Assembly: GCA_013178125.1 (NCBI GenBank)
Contig: JABLXJ010000002.1
Coordinates: 1 to 64,000, forward strand
Reading direction: 5' to 3'
Source of the DNA: Bacillota bacterium
GTDB taxonomy: Bacteria; Bacillota; SHA-98; Ch115; JABLXJ01
Length of the DNA: 64,000 bases
Shown here one piece after another: positions 8,662-18,588 of the stretch. The translations under genes were made by a program, and so were the position numbers. Numbering within the stretch: the first letter of the stretch is position 1; the number at the start of each line of letters is the position of its first letter. Under the pieces are notes generated by a model, which was not told where the DNA came from, searched no databases, and saw only the letters and a program-made list of their open reading frames with translations.

Positions 8662-9717
8662 ATGTCGCTTAAGGACATAATAGAAAAAACGTTGAGTTCA
8701 TGGATGAGGGATGGTGGGCCGGAGGCGGATGTGGTCTTGAGCACCCGGACACGGGTGGCGAGGAATCTAAATAACGTTCCTTTCCCGCACGTGGCCTCAG
8801 ATGCTGATCTTAAAGGCGTCGTGGATACTGTCAGGGACGCCCTCAAACGTTCGCCTGCCCTCGCCGGCCTTTATATGCTTGATCTCGCCGAGGTTTCGCT
8901 GCTGGACCGGCAGATCCTTGTCGAGAAGCACCTGGTCAGCCCCCAGCATATAGGCCAGGTGAAGAACAGGGCCGTGGTCCTCCGCAAGGATGAGGTTGTG
9001 AGCATAATGATCAACGAGGAGGATCATATCCGCATCCAGACCATCTTTCCCGGGTTCCAGCTTGAGAGGGCGTGGGAGCTTTGCAGCGAGATTGATGACG
9101 GCCTGGAACGGGGCCTCGATTATGCCTTTGATGAAAAGATAGGCTATCTTACAGCCTGTCCCACCAATGTTGGTACAGGCCTCAGGGCATCCATTATGAT
9201 GCACCTTCCAGCTCTGGCCATGACCAACCAGGTTGGTCGGGTCCTCTCGAGCGTATCGCACCTCGGGATAGCCGTGAGGGGCCTCTACGGGGAGGGTACG
9301 GAGTCTTCAGGGAATATATATCAGCTCTCGAACCAGGTCACCCTCGGGAGAACGGAGCAGGATATCCTTGAGAATATCAAGGGAGTGGCGCGACAGATCA
9401 TCGACCAGGAGCGCGGGGCGCGGGGCTACCTCCTGCGGGAGACAAGGAAGCAACTGGAGGATAGGGTCTACAGGGCTTACGGGATCCTGGCCAACGCGAG
9501 GATGATAACCTCGGAGGAGGCCCTGCGGCTCCTCTCTGATGTTAGGCTCGGGATCGATACGAATCTCATACCAGGTATAGACAGGAAGATATTCAATGAG
9601 CTTATGGTCCTGACGCGCCCTGCCTATCTGCAAAAACTGATGGGGAGGGAGCTCAGCCCTCCTGAACGAGATGTTGAGAGGGCCTCCTTCATAAGAGAGA
9701 GGGTCAAGGAAGGCTAG
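8662..9717 (+). CDS. mcsB: protein arginine kinase McsB
   Basis: An ATP:guanido phosphotransferase-family kinase that phosphorylates arginines, marking proteins for ClpCP and inactivating CtsR. The N-terminal stretch SSWM...VVLSTRTRVARN is highly typical, and phosphagen-kinase catalytic segments follow (ACPTNVGTGLRAS near residue 165). ATG 8662 begins exactly where homologues begin; an upstream in-frame ATG at 8581 has a GGAAGG ribosome binding site and would add 27 residues and overlap mcsA. About 351 aa, normal for the family. Confidence 0.94.
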   Translation: MSLKDIIEKTLSSWMRDGGPEADVVLSTRTRVARNLNNVPFPHVASDADLKGVVDTVRDALKRSPALAGLYMLDLAEVSLLDRQILVEKHLVSPQHIGQVKNRAVVLRKDEVVSIMINEEDHIRIQTIFPGFQLERAWELCSEIDDGLERGLDYAFDEKIGYLTACPTNVGTGLRASIMMHLPALAMTNQVGRVLSSVSHLGIAVRGLYGEGTESSGNIYQLSNQVTLGRTEQDILENIKGVARQIIDQERGARGYLLRETRKQLEDRVYRAYGILANARMITSEEALRLLSDVRLGIDTNLIPGIDRKIFNELMVLTRPAYLQKLMGRELSPPERDVERASFIRERVKEG

Positions 9718-9796
9718 AGTAGAGCTTGTAGCTTGAGGGCGCGGGATGGACGAGGATGCCTTTGCGGCATCTGCCTGCCTACCGTGTCCGTATCAG

Positions 9797-9837
9797 GGAT
9801 AAGAGTTTAAGGATAAGAATCAAGGATTGCGAATCAA
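9797..9837 (+). repeat. degenerate ~13-bp tandem repeat between mcsB and clpC
   Basis: Three imperfect copies of a GGATAAGAATCAA-like unit lie in the 199-bp mcsB-clpC gap. No terminator is visible, so clpC is probably read from the ctsR promoter. Confidence 0.5.
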
Positions 9838-9916
9838 GAGTTGGGAATTTCGGGGTTTACTCCAGGGTTCAAGGATAAGGGATGATAGAGATTACCTTTG
9901 GAAGGAAGTGATACAA

Positions 9917-12364
9917 ATGATGTTTGGTGGGCTTACAGAGAGGGCGCAGAGGGTTTTACAGCTCTCTCAGGAGGAAGCCAGGAGGCTTGGACATGACGTA
10001 GTCGGGACAGAACATATCTTGCTGGGGCTTGTAGCCGAGGGCCAGGGGGTTGCTGCACGGGCCCTCCAGAACCTCGGGATAAGCTTGGAAAACGTTCGCA
10101 GCCAGGTCGAGAAGCTAATCGGAACAAGCGAGCCCACGCGGGCCAATGTCATAGCCCTGACGCCGCGGGCCAAGAGGGTTCTTGAGCTTGCAATGGATGA
10201 GGCGCGAAGGCTCGGCCATGGCTATATTGGGACCGAGCATATCCTTCTCGGCCTCATAAGGGAGGGCGAGGGCGTGGCGGCCCAGGTGCTTTCGAATCTC
10301 GGCGCCGACCTCGACAAGGTGCGCAAGGAGGTTATGTCGCTTCTCGGCGCGGGCGGGGCGGTTGCCCCTGCCGGGAAGGCCGGTTCCACCCGCACGCCGA
10401 CCCTTGACCAGTTTGGCAGGGACCTCACCGAGCTGGCGAGGGAGGGCAAACTCGACCCCGTTATCGGCCGCGGGAAGGAGATAGAGCGGGTCATCCAGGT
10501 TCTGAGCCGGAGGACGAAGAATAACCCCGTGCTCATCGGAGACCCTGGCGTCGGGAAGACCGCGATCGCCGAGGGGCTGGCCCAGAAGATAGTTAAGGGC
10601 GACGTGCCCGAGGTGCTTGCAGATAAGCGCGTTGTCACGCTTGATATGGGCTCAATCGTCGCGGGGACCAAATTCCGCGGGGAATTCGAGGAGCGGCTGA
10701 AGCGAGTCATCGATGAGATCAGGGCGGCCGGGAACATCGTCCTCTTTATCGACGAGCTCCACACGATAGTTGGAGCGGGGGCTGCGGAGGGCGCAATCGA
10801 TGCTGCGAATATCCTGAAGCCCGCTCTTGCCAGGGGCGAGCTCCAGTGCATCGGCGCGACCACCCTCGATGAATACCGCAAGCATGTGGAGAAGGACGCA
10901 GCCCTGGAGCGGAGATTCCAGCCGATCCAGGTCGGCGAGCCTACAGTGGATGAGACGATCGCCATACTTGAAGGCCTGCGTGATCGCTACGAGGCCCATC
11001 ACAGGGTCAAGATCATGGATGAGGCCCTGAAGGCCGCGGCAAGGCTGTCGGACCGCTACATCACCGACAGGTTCCTGCCGGATAAGGCTATCGACCTCAT
11101 AGACGAGGCGTCTTCGAGGGTGCGGCTCCAGACCCAGGTAGCCCCGCCCGATTTGAAGAAGCTCGAGGATGAGATGAACCGGATAAAGGCGGAGAAGGAG
11201 TCGGCCATCCAGAATGAGGAGTTCGAGAAGGCAGCCGATCTGCGGGACAAGGAGCAGAAGCTCCGCGAGGATATCGAAGCCAGGAAGGCGGAGTGGCAGA
11301 GCAAGCGAGGAAGGCTCGACGCGACCGTAACCGAGGAGGATATAGCCTATGTCGTTTCGAGCTGGACTGGAATCCCCGTGAGCAAACTCGCGCAGGAGGA
11401 GACGGAGCGCCTCCTCAAACTGGAGGAGATTCTGCATGAGCGGGTTATAGGCCAGGATGAGGCTGTATCCGTGGTTGCAAAGGCGGTGCGCAGAGCGCGG
11501 GCGGGTCTCAAGGATCCCAAGCGGCCTGTAGGGTCCTTTATATTCCTCGGCCCGACGGGCGTGGGTAAGACTGAGCTGGCGCGTGCCCTCGCCGAGGCGC
11601 TATTTGGCGATGAGGATGCCATGATCGCGCTGGATATGTCCGAATACATGGAGCGCCATACTGTATCGAGGCTAATCGGCGCGCCTCCAGGTTATGTGGG
11701 CTATGAGGAGGCCGGGCAGCTCACCGAGAAGGTCCGGCGCCGGCCATATTCGGTCGTGCTATTTGATGAGATCGAAAAGGCCCATCCCGAGGTATTTAAC
11801 GTGCTGTTGCAGGTGCTCGAGGATGGTCGCCTGACCGACGGCAAGGGTCGGACTGTGGATTTCCGTAACACAGTCATAATCATGACATCCAACGTGGGGG
11901 CTAACCTTATTGAACGCGCGATCACCCTTGGTTTCCGAGCCGAGAAAGACGAAGATATGGCATCATATGAGCAAATGAAGGACAGGGTTTTGAGCGAGCT
12001 CAGGAGGACTTTCAGGCCCGAGTTCCTCAACAGGATCGACGAGGTCATTGTGTTCCACGCGCTCAACGAGGAGCAAATTCGCAGGATACTCGACCTCAGG
12101 CTGAAGGACCTGGAGAAGCAGCTCGCCGACCATGATATCAAGTTGGATGTGACCGACGCGGCGAAGGATCTCCTGGTTAAGGAGGGTTTCAGCAAGGAAT
12201 ACGGCGCCCGGCCCTTGAGAAGGGCGATCCAGAGAATGGTCGAAAACCGTGTCTCTGAGGAGATGCTCGAGGGCAAGATTAAGGACGGGGATACCGTAAG
12301 GGTTGATGTCAGGGATAACACTTTGACATTTGAGGCTGTGAGAGCTACAGCGCCTGTTTCCTAG
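9917..12364 (+). CDS. clpC: ATP-dependent Clp protease ATP-binding subunit ClpC
   Basis: The Hsp100 unfoldase partners with ClpP in regulated proteolysis. Visible order: double Clp-N repeat (residues 1-140, two copies of GTEHILLGL), first AAA+ module with Walker A GDPGVGKT near residue 208, a UVR/M-domain coiled coil (about 410-455), and a second AAA+ module with GPTGVGKT near residue 546. ATG 9917 starts at the conserved MFGGLTERA and is preceded by AAGGAAGTG. Length 815 aa, typical. Last gene of the ctsR operon; McsA and McsB act as adaptors. Confidence 0.96.
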   Translation: MMFGGLTERAQRVLQLSQEEARRLGHDVVGTEHILLGLVAEGQGVAARALQNLGISLENVRSQVEKLIGTSEPTRANVIALTPRAKRVLELAMDEARRLGHGYIGTEHILLGLIREGEGVAAQVLSNLGADLDKVRKEVMSLLGAGGAVAPAGKAGSTRTPTLDQFGRDLTELAREGKLDPVIGRGKEIERVIQVLSRRTKNNPVLIGDPGVGKTAIAEGLAQKIVKGDVPEVLADKRVVTLDMGSIVAGTKFRGEFEERLKRVIDEIRAAGNIVLFIDELHTIVGAGAAEGAIDAANILKPALARGELQCIGATTLDEYRKHVEKDAALERRFQPIQVGEPTVDETIAILEGLRDRYEAHHRVKIMDEALKAAARLSDRYITDRFLPDKAIDLIDEASSRVRLQTQVAPPDLKKLEDEMNRIKAEKESAIQNEEFEKAADLRDKEQKLREDIEARKAEWQSKRGRLDATVTEEDIAYVVSSWTGIPVSKLAQEETERLLKLEEILHERVIGQDEAVSVVAKAVRRARAGLKDPKRPVGSFIFLGPTGVGKTELARALAEALFGDEDAMIALDMSEYMERHTVSRLIGAPPGYVGYEEAGQLTEKVRRRPYSVVLFDEIEKAHPEVFNVLLQVLEDGRLTDGKGRTVDFRNTVIIMTSNVGANLIERAITLGFRAEKDEDMASYEQMKDRVLSELRRTFRPEFLNRIDEVIVFHALNEEQIRRILDLRLKDLEKQLADHDIKLDVTDAAKDLLVKEGFSKEYGARPLRRAIQRMVENRVSEEMLEGKIKDGDTVRVDVRDNTLTFEAVRATAPVS

Positions 12365-12433
12365 GAGCTCCCGGGCACCCGGGCATCCCCCGCAGTTCCC
12401 CGGTTCCCCGGGCATTTACCTGGCAGGTAGTAG

Positions 12434-12463
12434 TTGCTATGCCGGAGGCCGCTATGCTATAAT
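12434..12463 (+). promoter_or_regulatory. possible promoter for hom
   Basis: TTGCTA (12434-12439) and TATAAT (12458-12463) are separated by 18 bp. Upstream, 12365-12415 is a CCCGGGCA-rich degenerate repeat capable of hairpins but lacking a T-run. Confidence 0.5.
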
Positions 12464-12563
12464 GCTGGTAATACTGTATAGACATGCGATATGCGCGCCT
12501 CCGGCTTCGCCTTGCGCGGGCCGCACATGGTGGATGTCGCCGGGTCTGAAGGGATGATCTTAC

Positions 12564-13871
12564 GTGAGCGAGAGCGAGATAGGAATCGGGCTGCTTGGTT
12601 GTGGAACAGTCGGCACGGGTGTGCTTGATATTCTCCAGCGCAACGCTGGGGCGATCACCGGGCATGCGGGCGTGCCCCTCCGCGTCAGGAAGGTCCTCGT
12701 GAGGGATAAGTCCAAACCGCGAAGGGTCGCCTTGAACCAGGATATACTGACCACCAGTTTTCAAGATATCCTCAATGACAATAGCATACAAGTCGTGGTT
12801 GAGGTCATGGGGGGGCTCGAGCCGGCGGGTCCCTATATCCTGGAAGCCTTCCGGCGCGGCAAGCATGTGGTTACGGCCAACAAGGAGCTTCTCGCCAAGC
12901 GTGGCCCGGAAATATTCAAGTCATCCCGGGAGCACGGGGTGATATTGCGTTTTGAGGGGAGCGTCGCGGGCGGGATCCCCATCATAAAGCCGCTCGAGGA
13001 GTGCCTCGCAGCCAACAGGATTCAGGAGATAATGGGGATAATCAATGGGACGACCAACTACATACTAGCGAAGATGACCTCCGAGGGGCGGCAGTTCGGC
13101 GAGGTGCTGCGCGAGGCCCAGGAGAAGGGGTTTGCCGAGGCGGACCCATCCGACGATATCGAGGGAAGGGACGCGGCGTACAAGCTATCAATCCTTGCTT
13201 CGATAGCATTTGGCACGGAAGTAAGCCCTGACAATGTCTACACGGAGGGCATAACGAAAATAACACCACTTGATATTGAATACGCGAGGGAGCTCGGGTT
13301 CGTGATAAAGCTCCTGGCGATCGGCAAGGAGGTTGATGGGGCGATCGAGGCCCGCGTCCACCCGACCTTCGTCCCGTCCCGGCACCCGCTCGCGAGCGTC
13401 GACGATGCCTTCAACGCTATATTTGTAAGGGGCAACGCAGTCGGAGACCTGATGTTTTACGGCCGCGGCGCCGGGGACCTGCCGACGGGAAGCGCCGTGG
13501 TGGCTGACGTCATCGACGTCGCGAGGTCAATATTGTCCGGCGTGCCAGCCGGGGCCACGGGCCCGGGTTTTGTGCCATGGAATGGCGGCCGGAGAATATC
13601 TGATATAGAATCCGTGAGCACGAGGTATTATATTCACCTCAAGGTCATCGACCGTCCCGGTGTGCTTGCCAGCATCGCCAGGGCGTTCGGGGATCATGAT
13701 GTGAGCCTGGAATCGGTAATCCAGAAGGGCAGGGGACAAAACCCCGTTGGGCTTGTCTTCGTGACCCACAAGGTGCTCGAGAGGAATGCCCGCGCCGCGC
13801 TCGAGGTGATCAAGGATTTGCCCGTGGTAATGGACGTCTCCAATGTCATACGCGTGGAGGGCGAGGCGTAG
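12564..13871 (+). CDS. hom: homoserine dehydrogenase
   Basis: Reduces aspartate semialdehyde to homoserine in threonine and methionine synthesis. It has an N-terminal NAD(P)-binding fold (GLLGCGTVGTG), the catalytic EGSVAGGIP segment, the INGTTNYIL motif, and a C-terminal ACT domain (about residues 355-430) that usually mediates feedback inhibition. Length 435 aa is normal. GTG 12564 is the only start fitting the conserved N-terminus. The homoserine kinase fusion gene starts immediately after its stop codon. Confidence 0.95.
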   Translation: MSESEIGIGLLGCGTVGTGVLDILQRNAGAITGHAGVPLRVRKVLVRDKSKPRRVALNQDILTTSFQDILNDNSIQVVVEVMGGLEPAGPYILEAFRRGKHVVTANKELLAKRGPEIFKSSREHGVILRFEGSVAGGIPIIKPLEECLAANRIQEIMGIINGTTNYILAKMTSEGRQFGEVLREAQEKGFAEADPSDDIEGRDAAYKLSILASIAFGTEVSPDNVYTEGITKITPLDIEYARELGFVIKLLAIGKEVDGAIEARVHPTFVPSRHPLASVDDAFNAIFVRGNAVGDLMFYGRGAGDLPTGSAVVADVIDVARSILSGVPAGATGPGFVPWNGGRRISDIESVSTRYYIHLKVIDRPGVLASIARAFGDHDVSLESVIQKGRGQNPVGLVFVTHKVLERNARAALEVIKDLPVVMDVSNVIRVEGEA

Positions 13872-15290
13872 ATGATGGCTGAAGCGGCCAGAAAGGTGGC
13901 CAGGGTTGTGGTCCCGGCGACGTGCGCAAACCTCGGGCCGGGTTTTGACGTCCTTGGGATGGCTATAGGGATTTTTAACGAGGTTGAGATAGAGGAGTTT
14001 GGCGAGGCGGGGGGGACGGAGGGGAGGGTAAGCATCCGGGTAATCGGGGAGGGCGCGGCCTCCCTCCCAGGGGACGAGACCAACCTGGTTTACCGCGCCG
14101 CGGAGGCCGTATACGACGCGACCGGCAGGGAGATGCCCCCCGTGCGATTGACCCTTGTGAACAGGATCCCTCTTTCTCGCGGGCTGGGTAGCAGCTCGGC
14201 GGCCATAGTCGGGGGGGTGCTTGCTGCCAACGCAATCCTCGGCCAGCCACTCGGCGTTGATGACATTTTTGAACTGGCTGTCAGGCTGGAAGGGCACCCG
14301 GACAATGTGGCGCCGGCCCTCTTCGGCGGCGTGGTCGCGAGCCTCATGGGCGATTCCGGGCTGCGGCACATTGAGATCAGCCTTCCGGCTGATTTCGAGG
14401 CTGGTATGAATATCGTGGTCTGCGTTCCCTCGTTTGATGTATCCACGACTCATGCACGCTCTATCCTCCCCAAGACGGTGGGCCTCTCGGACGCGGTTTT
14501 CAACATAGGGAGGGTAGCGCTCCTGGTGGCTTCGCTTTCCCAGGGGCGGTGGGATCTCCTGGGAGAGGCGATGAGCGACCGCCTCCACCAACTCCACCGG
14601 ATAGCGCTCGTGCCCGGCCTGGGTGATGTGATCAGGGATGCCGTGAGCTCGGGGGCGGCGGGCGCGGCCTTAAGCGGGTCTGGGCCTTCGGTGGTGGCAT
14701 TTGTGCGCGGTGATGTAGCTGGTGCATCGATGATCTCCGGAGCCATGAAGCGGGCTTTCGGCCGCCACGACGTGGAGGCTGTGTCATATATTACGAAAAT
14801 CTCGGCGGTCGGGGCGAGGGTAGTCCCGGAAGGCAACCTCCGCGACATGGCAGTTGCCTCCGAGCAGCTTGTGGCCGGGAATCTCGGGCTGGCCGTGGTT
14901 AGGGGCGGGGATGTCATATTCACCTCCCGTGAGAGTGGGATACGCCCGTTGCTCGATGCTGTGCTGCAGTTCGATGGCGAGCTCGAGGGCTCTGTCATAG
15001 CCGACAAGATCGTGGGCAGGGCATCTGCGCTCCTGTGTATAGGGGCCGGAGCTCGCGCGGTTTACGCGCCAGTTATGGCCCATGGGGCTGTAGGAGAATT
15101 AGCCCGGCACGGGATCGACTTTACGGCCGGCCTAGTCGTGCCGCGTATCCTTAATCACGCCGGGGATGATTCGTGCCCGTTCGAGAAGCTTACGGCGGGC
15201 ATCACGGACCCGGGGGAGGCTTTACGCGCAATCCAATCATTTGCGCTTAGTCATTTACAGCGGGAGAAATCTAAAAATGCCAAAGGCTAA
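13872..15290 (+). CDS. thrB: homoserine kinase fused to a C-terminal DUF1893 domain
   Basis: Residues about 8-315 are a GHMP-family homoserine kinase (PATCANLGPGFD at the start, phosphate-binding loop PLSRGLGSSSAA near residue 105, SGSGPSVVAF near 270), making O-phosphohomoserine for threonine synthesis. Homoserine kinases normally end near 300 aa. Here the frame runs on to 472 aa, and residues about 325-455 match my memory of DUF1893 (ADKIVGRASALL, then VYAPV, then a CPFE motif), a family with a deaminase-like fold in the Thermotoga TM1506 structure. No stop or frameshift separates the parts. ATG 13872 directly follows the hom stop; a second ATG follows at 13875. Role of the extra domain unknown. 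Confidence 0.88.
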   Translation: MMAEAARKVARVVVPATCANLGPGFDVLGMAIGIFNEVEIEEFGEAGGTEGRVSIRVIGEGAASLPGDETNLVYRAAEAVYDATGREMPPVRLTLVNRIPLSRGLGSSSAAIVGGVLAANAILGQPLGVDDIFELAVRLEGHPDNVAPALFGGVVASLMGDSGLRHIEISLPADFEAGMNIVVCVPSFDVSTTHARSILPKTVGLSDAVFNIGRVALLVASLSQGRWDLLGEAMSDRLHQLHRIALVPGLGDVIRDAVSSGAAGAALSGSGPSVVAFVRGDVAGASMISGAMKRAFGRHDVEAVSYITKISAVGARVVPEGNLRDMAVASEQLVAGNLGLAVVRGGDVIFTSRESGIRPLLDAVLQFDGELEGSVIADKIVGRASALLCIGAGARAVYAPVMAHGAVGELARHGIDFTAGLVVPRILNHAGDDSCPFEKLTAGITDPGEALRAIQSFALSHLQREKSKNAKG

Positions 15291-16656
15291 AACAAGATAT
15301 ATTTGTCAGGAATGCGGCTACGGCGCCCCTAAGTGGCTCGGGCGGTGCCCCGGTTGCGGGGCATGGAACTCCATGGTGGAGGAGGCCGTTCAGGGGACCG
15401 GGGCAGGAGGTTCCGGCGCATCGCGCCTGGGGTCGCTTGCGATGGGAGACAACCCACGGCCTATAACGGAGGTTGAGGCGCGCGAAGAAGAGAGGCTTTC
15501 TACAGGTATAGGTGAGCTTGATAGAGCCCTTGGTGGGGGGGTTGTCCCGGGCTCTTTTATATTGGTGGCGGGCGACCCGGGGATAGGTAAATCCACCCTC
15601 ATGCTGCAGATGTCAAACAGTATAGGCCTGACAGGGAGGACGGTGCTCTACGTATCCGGGGAGGAGTCTTCAAGGCAGATACGGCTCAGGGCCGACAGAT
15701 TGGGGCCGCTCTCGGGCGCCCTATTTGTCGTCGCCGAGACAAATATCAGGGTCATTGAGGATCATATAGCTTCCGTGGCCCCTTCCCTCGTCATTATTGA
15801 CTCTATTCAGACAGCATATGACCCGGAGCTTGAGTCCGCGCCCGGGAGCGTGGGCCAGGTCCGTGAGGCCGCTGCCCGACTCATGAGGGTTGCCAAGGTA
15901 TCTGGGGTGCCAATATTCATTGTAGGGCATGTTACGAAGACCGGCACTATAGCGGGGCCCCGCGTCCTGGAGCATATGGTTGATACCGTGCTCTACCTCG
16001 AGGGGGAGAGGAATCACGCTTTCAGGATCCTCCGCGCGGTAAAGAACAGATTCGGGTCAACCAACGAGATCGGCGTGTTTGAGATGCAGCAGGGCGGCCT
16101 TATCGACGTCAAAAACCCTTCGCAGATTTTTCTATCCGAGAAGCCCGTGGGCGTCTCCGGGTCCTGCGTCGTCGCCAGCCTCGAGGGAACACGGCCGATC
16201 CTGGTCGAGCTCCAGGCGCTTGTGAGTTCCATGAATTTTGGGGCTCCCCGGCGGACCACAATGGGTGTTGATTACAACCGGGTGGCCATAATCCTCGCTG
16301 TCCTCGAGAAGAGGGTGGGCCTGTCCCTTGCGACGGAGGATGTCTACGTCAACGTTGTGGGCGGCATAAGGCTCGACGATCCCGCCGCCGACCTCGGGAT
16401 CGCAACAGCGATAGCTTCAAGCCATAAAGGCAAGGCCGTGGATGCGGACAGCATAGTGCTTGGCGAGATCGGCCTGTCGGGCGAAGTCAGGTCCGTTAGC
16501 CGCCTCGAGGCCAGGTTATCGGAGGCGGCCAAACTCGGTTTCAAACGGTGCATTATCCCGAGGCGGAATCTACCCCAGGGCGAAGAGATGCGGCTTGGCA
16601 TGGAGATCGAAGGGGTCGCCACGTTGAGGGAGGCGCTTGAGGCGGTCATAGGGTAG
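15277..16656 (+). CDS. radA: DNA repair protein RadA (Sms)
   Basis: A RecA-like branch-migration helicase. It has an N-terminal zinc finger (CQECGYGAPKWLGRCPGC), Walker A GDPGIGKS near residue 100, the RadA-specific KNRFG motif near 257, and a C-terminal Lon-protease-like domain (about 290-455). ATG 15277 matches the conserved MPKAKTRYICQECG start and overlaps the upstream fusion gene by 14 bp. Length 459 aa is normal. Its neighbour disA is the usual partner in Bacillota. Confidence 0.96.
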   Translation: MPKAKTRYICQECGYGAPKWLGRCPGCGAWNSMVEEAVQGTGAGGSGASRLGSLAMGDNPRPITEVEAREEERLSTGIGELDRALGGGVVPGSFILVAGDPGIGKSTLMLQMSNSIGLTGRTVLYVSGEESSRQIRLRADRLGPLSGALFVVAETNIRVIEDHIASVAPSLVIIDSIQTAYDPELESAPGSVGQVREAAARLMRVAKVSGVPIFIVGHVTKTGTIAGPRVLEHMVDTVLYLEGERNHAFRILRAVKNRFGSTNEIGVFEMQQGGLIDVKNPSQIFLSEKPVGVSGSCVVASLEGTRPILVELQALVSSMNFGAPRRTTMGVDYNRVAIILAVLEKRVGLSLATEDVYVNVVGGIRLDDPAADLGIATAIASSHKGKAVDADSIVLGEIGLSGEVRSVSRLEARLSEAAKLGFKRCIIPRRNLPQGEEMRLGMEIEGVATLREALEAVIG

Positions 16657-16807
16657 GATAGGGTAGGGGCTGTAGGGTCATGGGCATAGGGTGCGGTAGT
16701 GTAAGGTAATGTGGTGTGGTGTAGGGTAGGGTAGAACGGGTCAGGGGATGTAACGAGGTAGGATATGGCAGGGGCATGGTGGAGCAGGATGGGGACAGGA
16801 TGGGGAG
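16657..16807 (+). repeat. G-rich low-complexity GGGTAGG-like repeats between radA and disA
   Basis: The whole 151-bp gap is made of GGTAG/GGATA-like short units with many G-runs and very few C on the + strand. It contains no gene. The G-runs could allow G-quadruplex formation in RNA or DNA, which is only an inference. Confidence 0.55.
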
Positions 16808-17902
16808 ATGAAGGAAACGATGCTGGGTGAGCAGAAATCACTGGAGGAACGTTTTCTTAAGACGCTTAGGCTGGTTGCGCCGGGCACGGATTTATATGAA
16901 GGGCTCGAGAGCATAATCAGGGCCAGAACCGGGGCCTTGATCGTCATTGGGGATTCGCCCGAGGTTATGGCCCTCGTCGATGGCGGGTTCCGGTTGAATT
17001 GCGAGTTTACCCCCTCAAGACTATATGAGCTTTCCAAGATGGATGGTGCGGTTGTATTGAACGAGGATGCCGGGCAGATACTCGTCGCCAACGCGCAGCT
17101 GCTCCCGGACCCGCAGGTTGAGTCGAAGGAAACCGGCACGCGACATAGAACCGCCGAACGCGTGGCTAAGCAAACCGGCAAGCTCGTAATAGCCATATCG
17201 CAGCGGCGAAATGTGATTACCCTCTATGAAGGTAATTTCAAATATATAATCCGCGAGATCGGCGTGACCCTCGCCAAGGCGAACCAGGCGCTCCAGACCC
17301 TTGAGAAATATCGCAGCGTCCTAGATCATGCCCTGACGAACCTCAGCGCCTTGGAATTCGAGGGCCTCGCCACCTTATCGGACGTGGCCACAGCGATCCA
17401 GCGAACGGAGATGGTCAGCCGCGTGGCCCGGGAAATCGAGAAATACATCTGTGAGCTCGGGACCGAAGGGCGTCTCATCAGCATGCAGCTGGAGGAGCTG
17501 ATGGTGGACGTCGAAGATGAGGGGCTCATGGTTATAAAGGATTACCTCGTGGTCCAGGAGTCCAAGTCGGCGGAATCTATAAGGAATCAGATAGCGAGCT
17601 GGGATTCCGAGGATTTGCTGGATCTCGGGACGATTTGCCGCGCCCTGGGTTACTCAGGGACGGCGAATATACTTGACCAGGCTGTCTCGCCAAGGGGGTA
17701 TCGCGTCCTCTCCAAGATACCGAGGCTTCCGATGCCTGTTATAACGAACATCGTCGTGACGTTCAAGACTCTCCAGGGGGTGCTCAATGCATCCATAGAT
17801 GAGCTGGACGGGGTCGAAGGCATTGGAGAAGTGAGGGCGCACGCTATCAAGGAGGGTCTGAGGCGCCTCAGGGAGCACGTCTTACTTGAGCGACATATGT
17901 AA
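16808..17902 (+). CDS. disA: DNA integrity scanning diadenylate cyclase DisA
   Basis: Makes cyclic di-AMP from ATP while scanning DNA for branched structures. The DAC domain shows both catalytic motifs, DGA (residues 79-81) and RHRTAE (112-117). A linker helix region and a C-terminal helix-hairpin-helix DNA-binding domain (about 290-355, with VEGIGEVRA) follow. Length 364 aa is typical. An in-frame ATG at 16820 is a possible alternative start. RadA, just upstream, is known to bind and restrain DisA in Bacillus. Confidence 0.96.
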   Translation: MKETMLGEQKSLEERFLKTLRLVAPGTDLYEGLESIIRARTGALIVIGDSPEVMALVDGGFRLNCEFTPSRLYELSKMDGAVVLNEDAGQILVANAQLLPDPQVESKETGTRHRTAERVAKQTGKLVIAISQRRNVITLYEGNFKYIIREIGVTLAKANQALQTLEKYRSVLDHALTNLSALEFEGLATLSDVATAIQRTEMVSRVAREIEKYICELGTEGRLISMQLEELMVDVEDEGLMVIKDYLVVQESKSAESIRNQIASWDSEDLLDLGTICRALGYSGTANILDQAVSPRGYRVLSKIPRLPMPVITNIVVTFKTLQGVLNASIDELDGVEGIGEVRAHAIKEGLRRLREHVLLERHM

Positions 17903-17911
17903 GGGTCTCTG

Positions 17912-17943
17912 TAATGATCGTTACTATTAATGATCGTTACTAT
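17912..17943 (+). repeat. two exact 16-bp direct repeats after disA
   Basis: TAATGATCGTTACTAT occurs twice in tandem, followed by further TAATGATAATGATC sequence. It lies in the convergent gap between disA and the minus-strand gene and might mark a terminator region, although no T-tract hairpin is clear. Confidence 0.7.
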
Positions 17944-18021
17944 TAATTTATTTAATGATAATGATCACTGAGAAATTGCCTGGTAAAATCCGTTGCTGGA
18001 GCCCGTGCGCACGAAGGAGCG

Positions 18022-18417
18022 TCAAGTCAGGCTGAATATCCCCAGCGTCGTGATGGTGCGGTATTCCCTTTCAAGGACTTCGTCTAGGTCCAGGTTGAGG
18101 AGATTACAGAGGGCCGCCAGGTAAAAGAGCACCATGCCGAGCTCGCTCTCGATAGCATCCTTGCATTCGGGACATAAGGAGCCGGCCAGGTGGGTATCCA
18201 CGTAGTTCTTTATCTCCGACAGGCTTATGTCGCAGGGGAGCTGTTGGCGGCTTGCGTTGATCTTGAGGCACCCGCAGTTTGTAACCGCCTTGACTATAGC
18301 ACGGTTTGCGCGCGCATTTGACTCCTGGAATTTCGAGAGACAGTCAAGAACGCTCCGATGCCTGATAAGGTGCTCAGATACAGCTCCCTGAAACCTCTCG
18401 AAATGCTTTCCCTCCAT
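18022..18417 (-). CDS. conserved Bacillota protein (DUF1573-type annotation from memory; MazG-like helical C-terminus)
   Basis: A 131-aa cytoplasmic protein that is mostly helical, with three conserved-looking Cys positions (NCGCL and LCPEC). The segment ESELGMVLFYLAALCNLL resembles the metal-site helix of MazG-like pyrophosphohydrolases, but the usual ExxED pattern is incomplete, so I assign no activity. ATG 18417 is supported by GGGGGG upstream. An upstream in-frame ATG at 18504 falls at the predicted transcription start, so the longer form would be leaderless. It is transcribed divergently from carD. Confidence 0.7.
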   Translation of the reverse strand: MEGKHFERFQGAVSEHLIRHRSVLDCLSKFQESNARANRAIVKAVTNCGCLKINASRQQLPCDISLSEIKNYVDTHLAGSLCPECKDAIESELGMVLFYLAALCNLLNLDLDEVLEREYRTITTLGIFSLT

Positions 18418-18510
18418 CGTCCGTCCCCCCAAACCTCTTATTCTCTTTCTCCCTATGTTTTCTATTGTTACATGTTTCGTCGCCTTGGTGACCCCGGTAA
18501 CCATGATTTT

Positions 18511-18539
18511 ATTATATGTTTACATGCTGACTTTGTCAA
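18511..18539 (-). promoter_or_regulatory. consensus promoter for the minus-strand gene at 18022-18417
   Basis: Reading the minus strand, TTGACA (18539-18534) and TATAAT (18516-18511) are separated by exactly 17 bp. The start point is predicted near 18504, giving an 87-nt leader to ATG 18417. Confidence 0.8.
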
Positions 18540-18588
18540 TGAAGGCCGGGGTGCGAGGAGGCTGGAATGCGCGAAAAACGGGCATTTC

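Noticed and set aside
10222-10965. Long minus-strand frame opposite clpC
   Set aside because: It is the low-complexity Ser/Arg-rich shadow of a strongly conserved gene and has no start context.
13527-14597. Long minus-strand frame opposite hom and thrB
   Set aside because: It spans two confidently assigned genes on the other strand and has no recognisable domain.
16657-16807. Possible small RNA or gene in the G-rich radA-disA gap
   Set aside because: Only low-complexity GGTAG-like sequence is present, with no promoter, terminator or stable hairpin that I can support.
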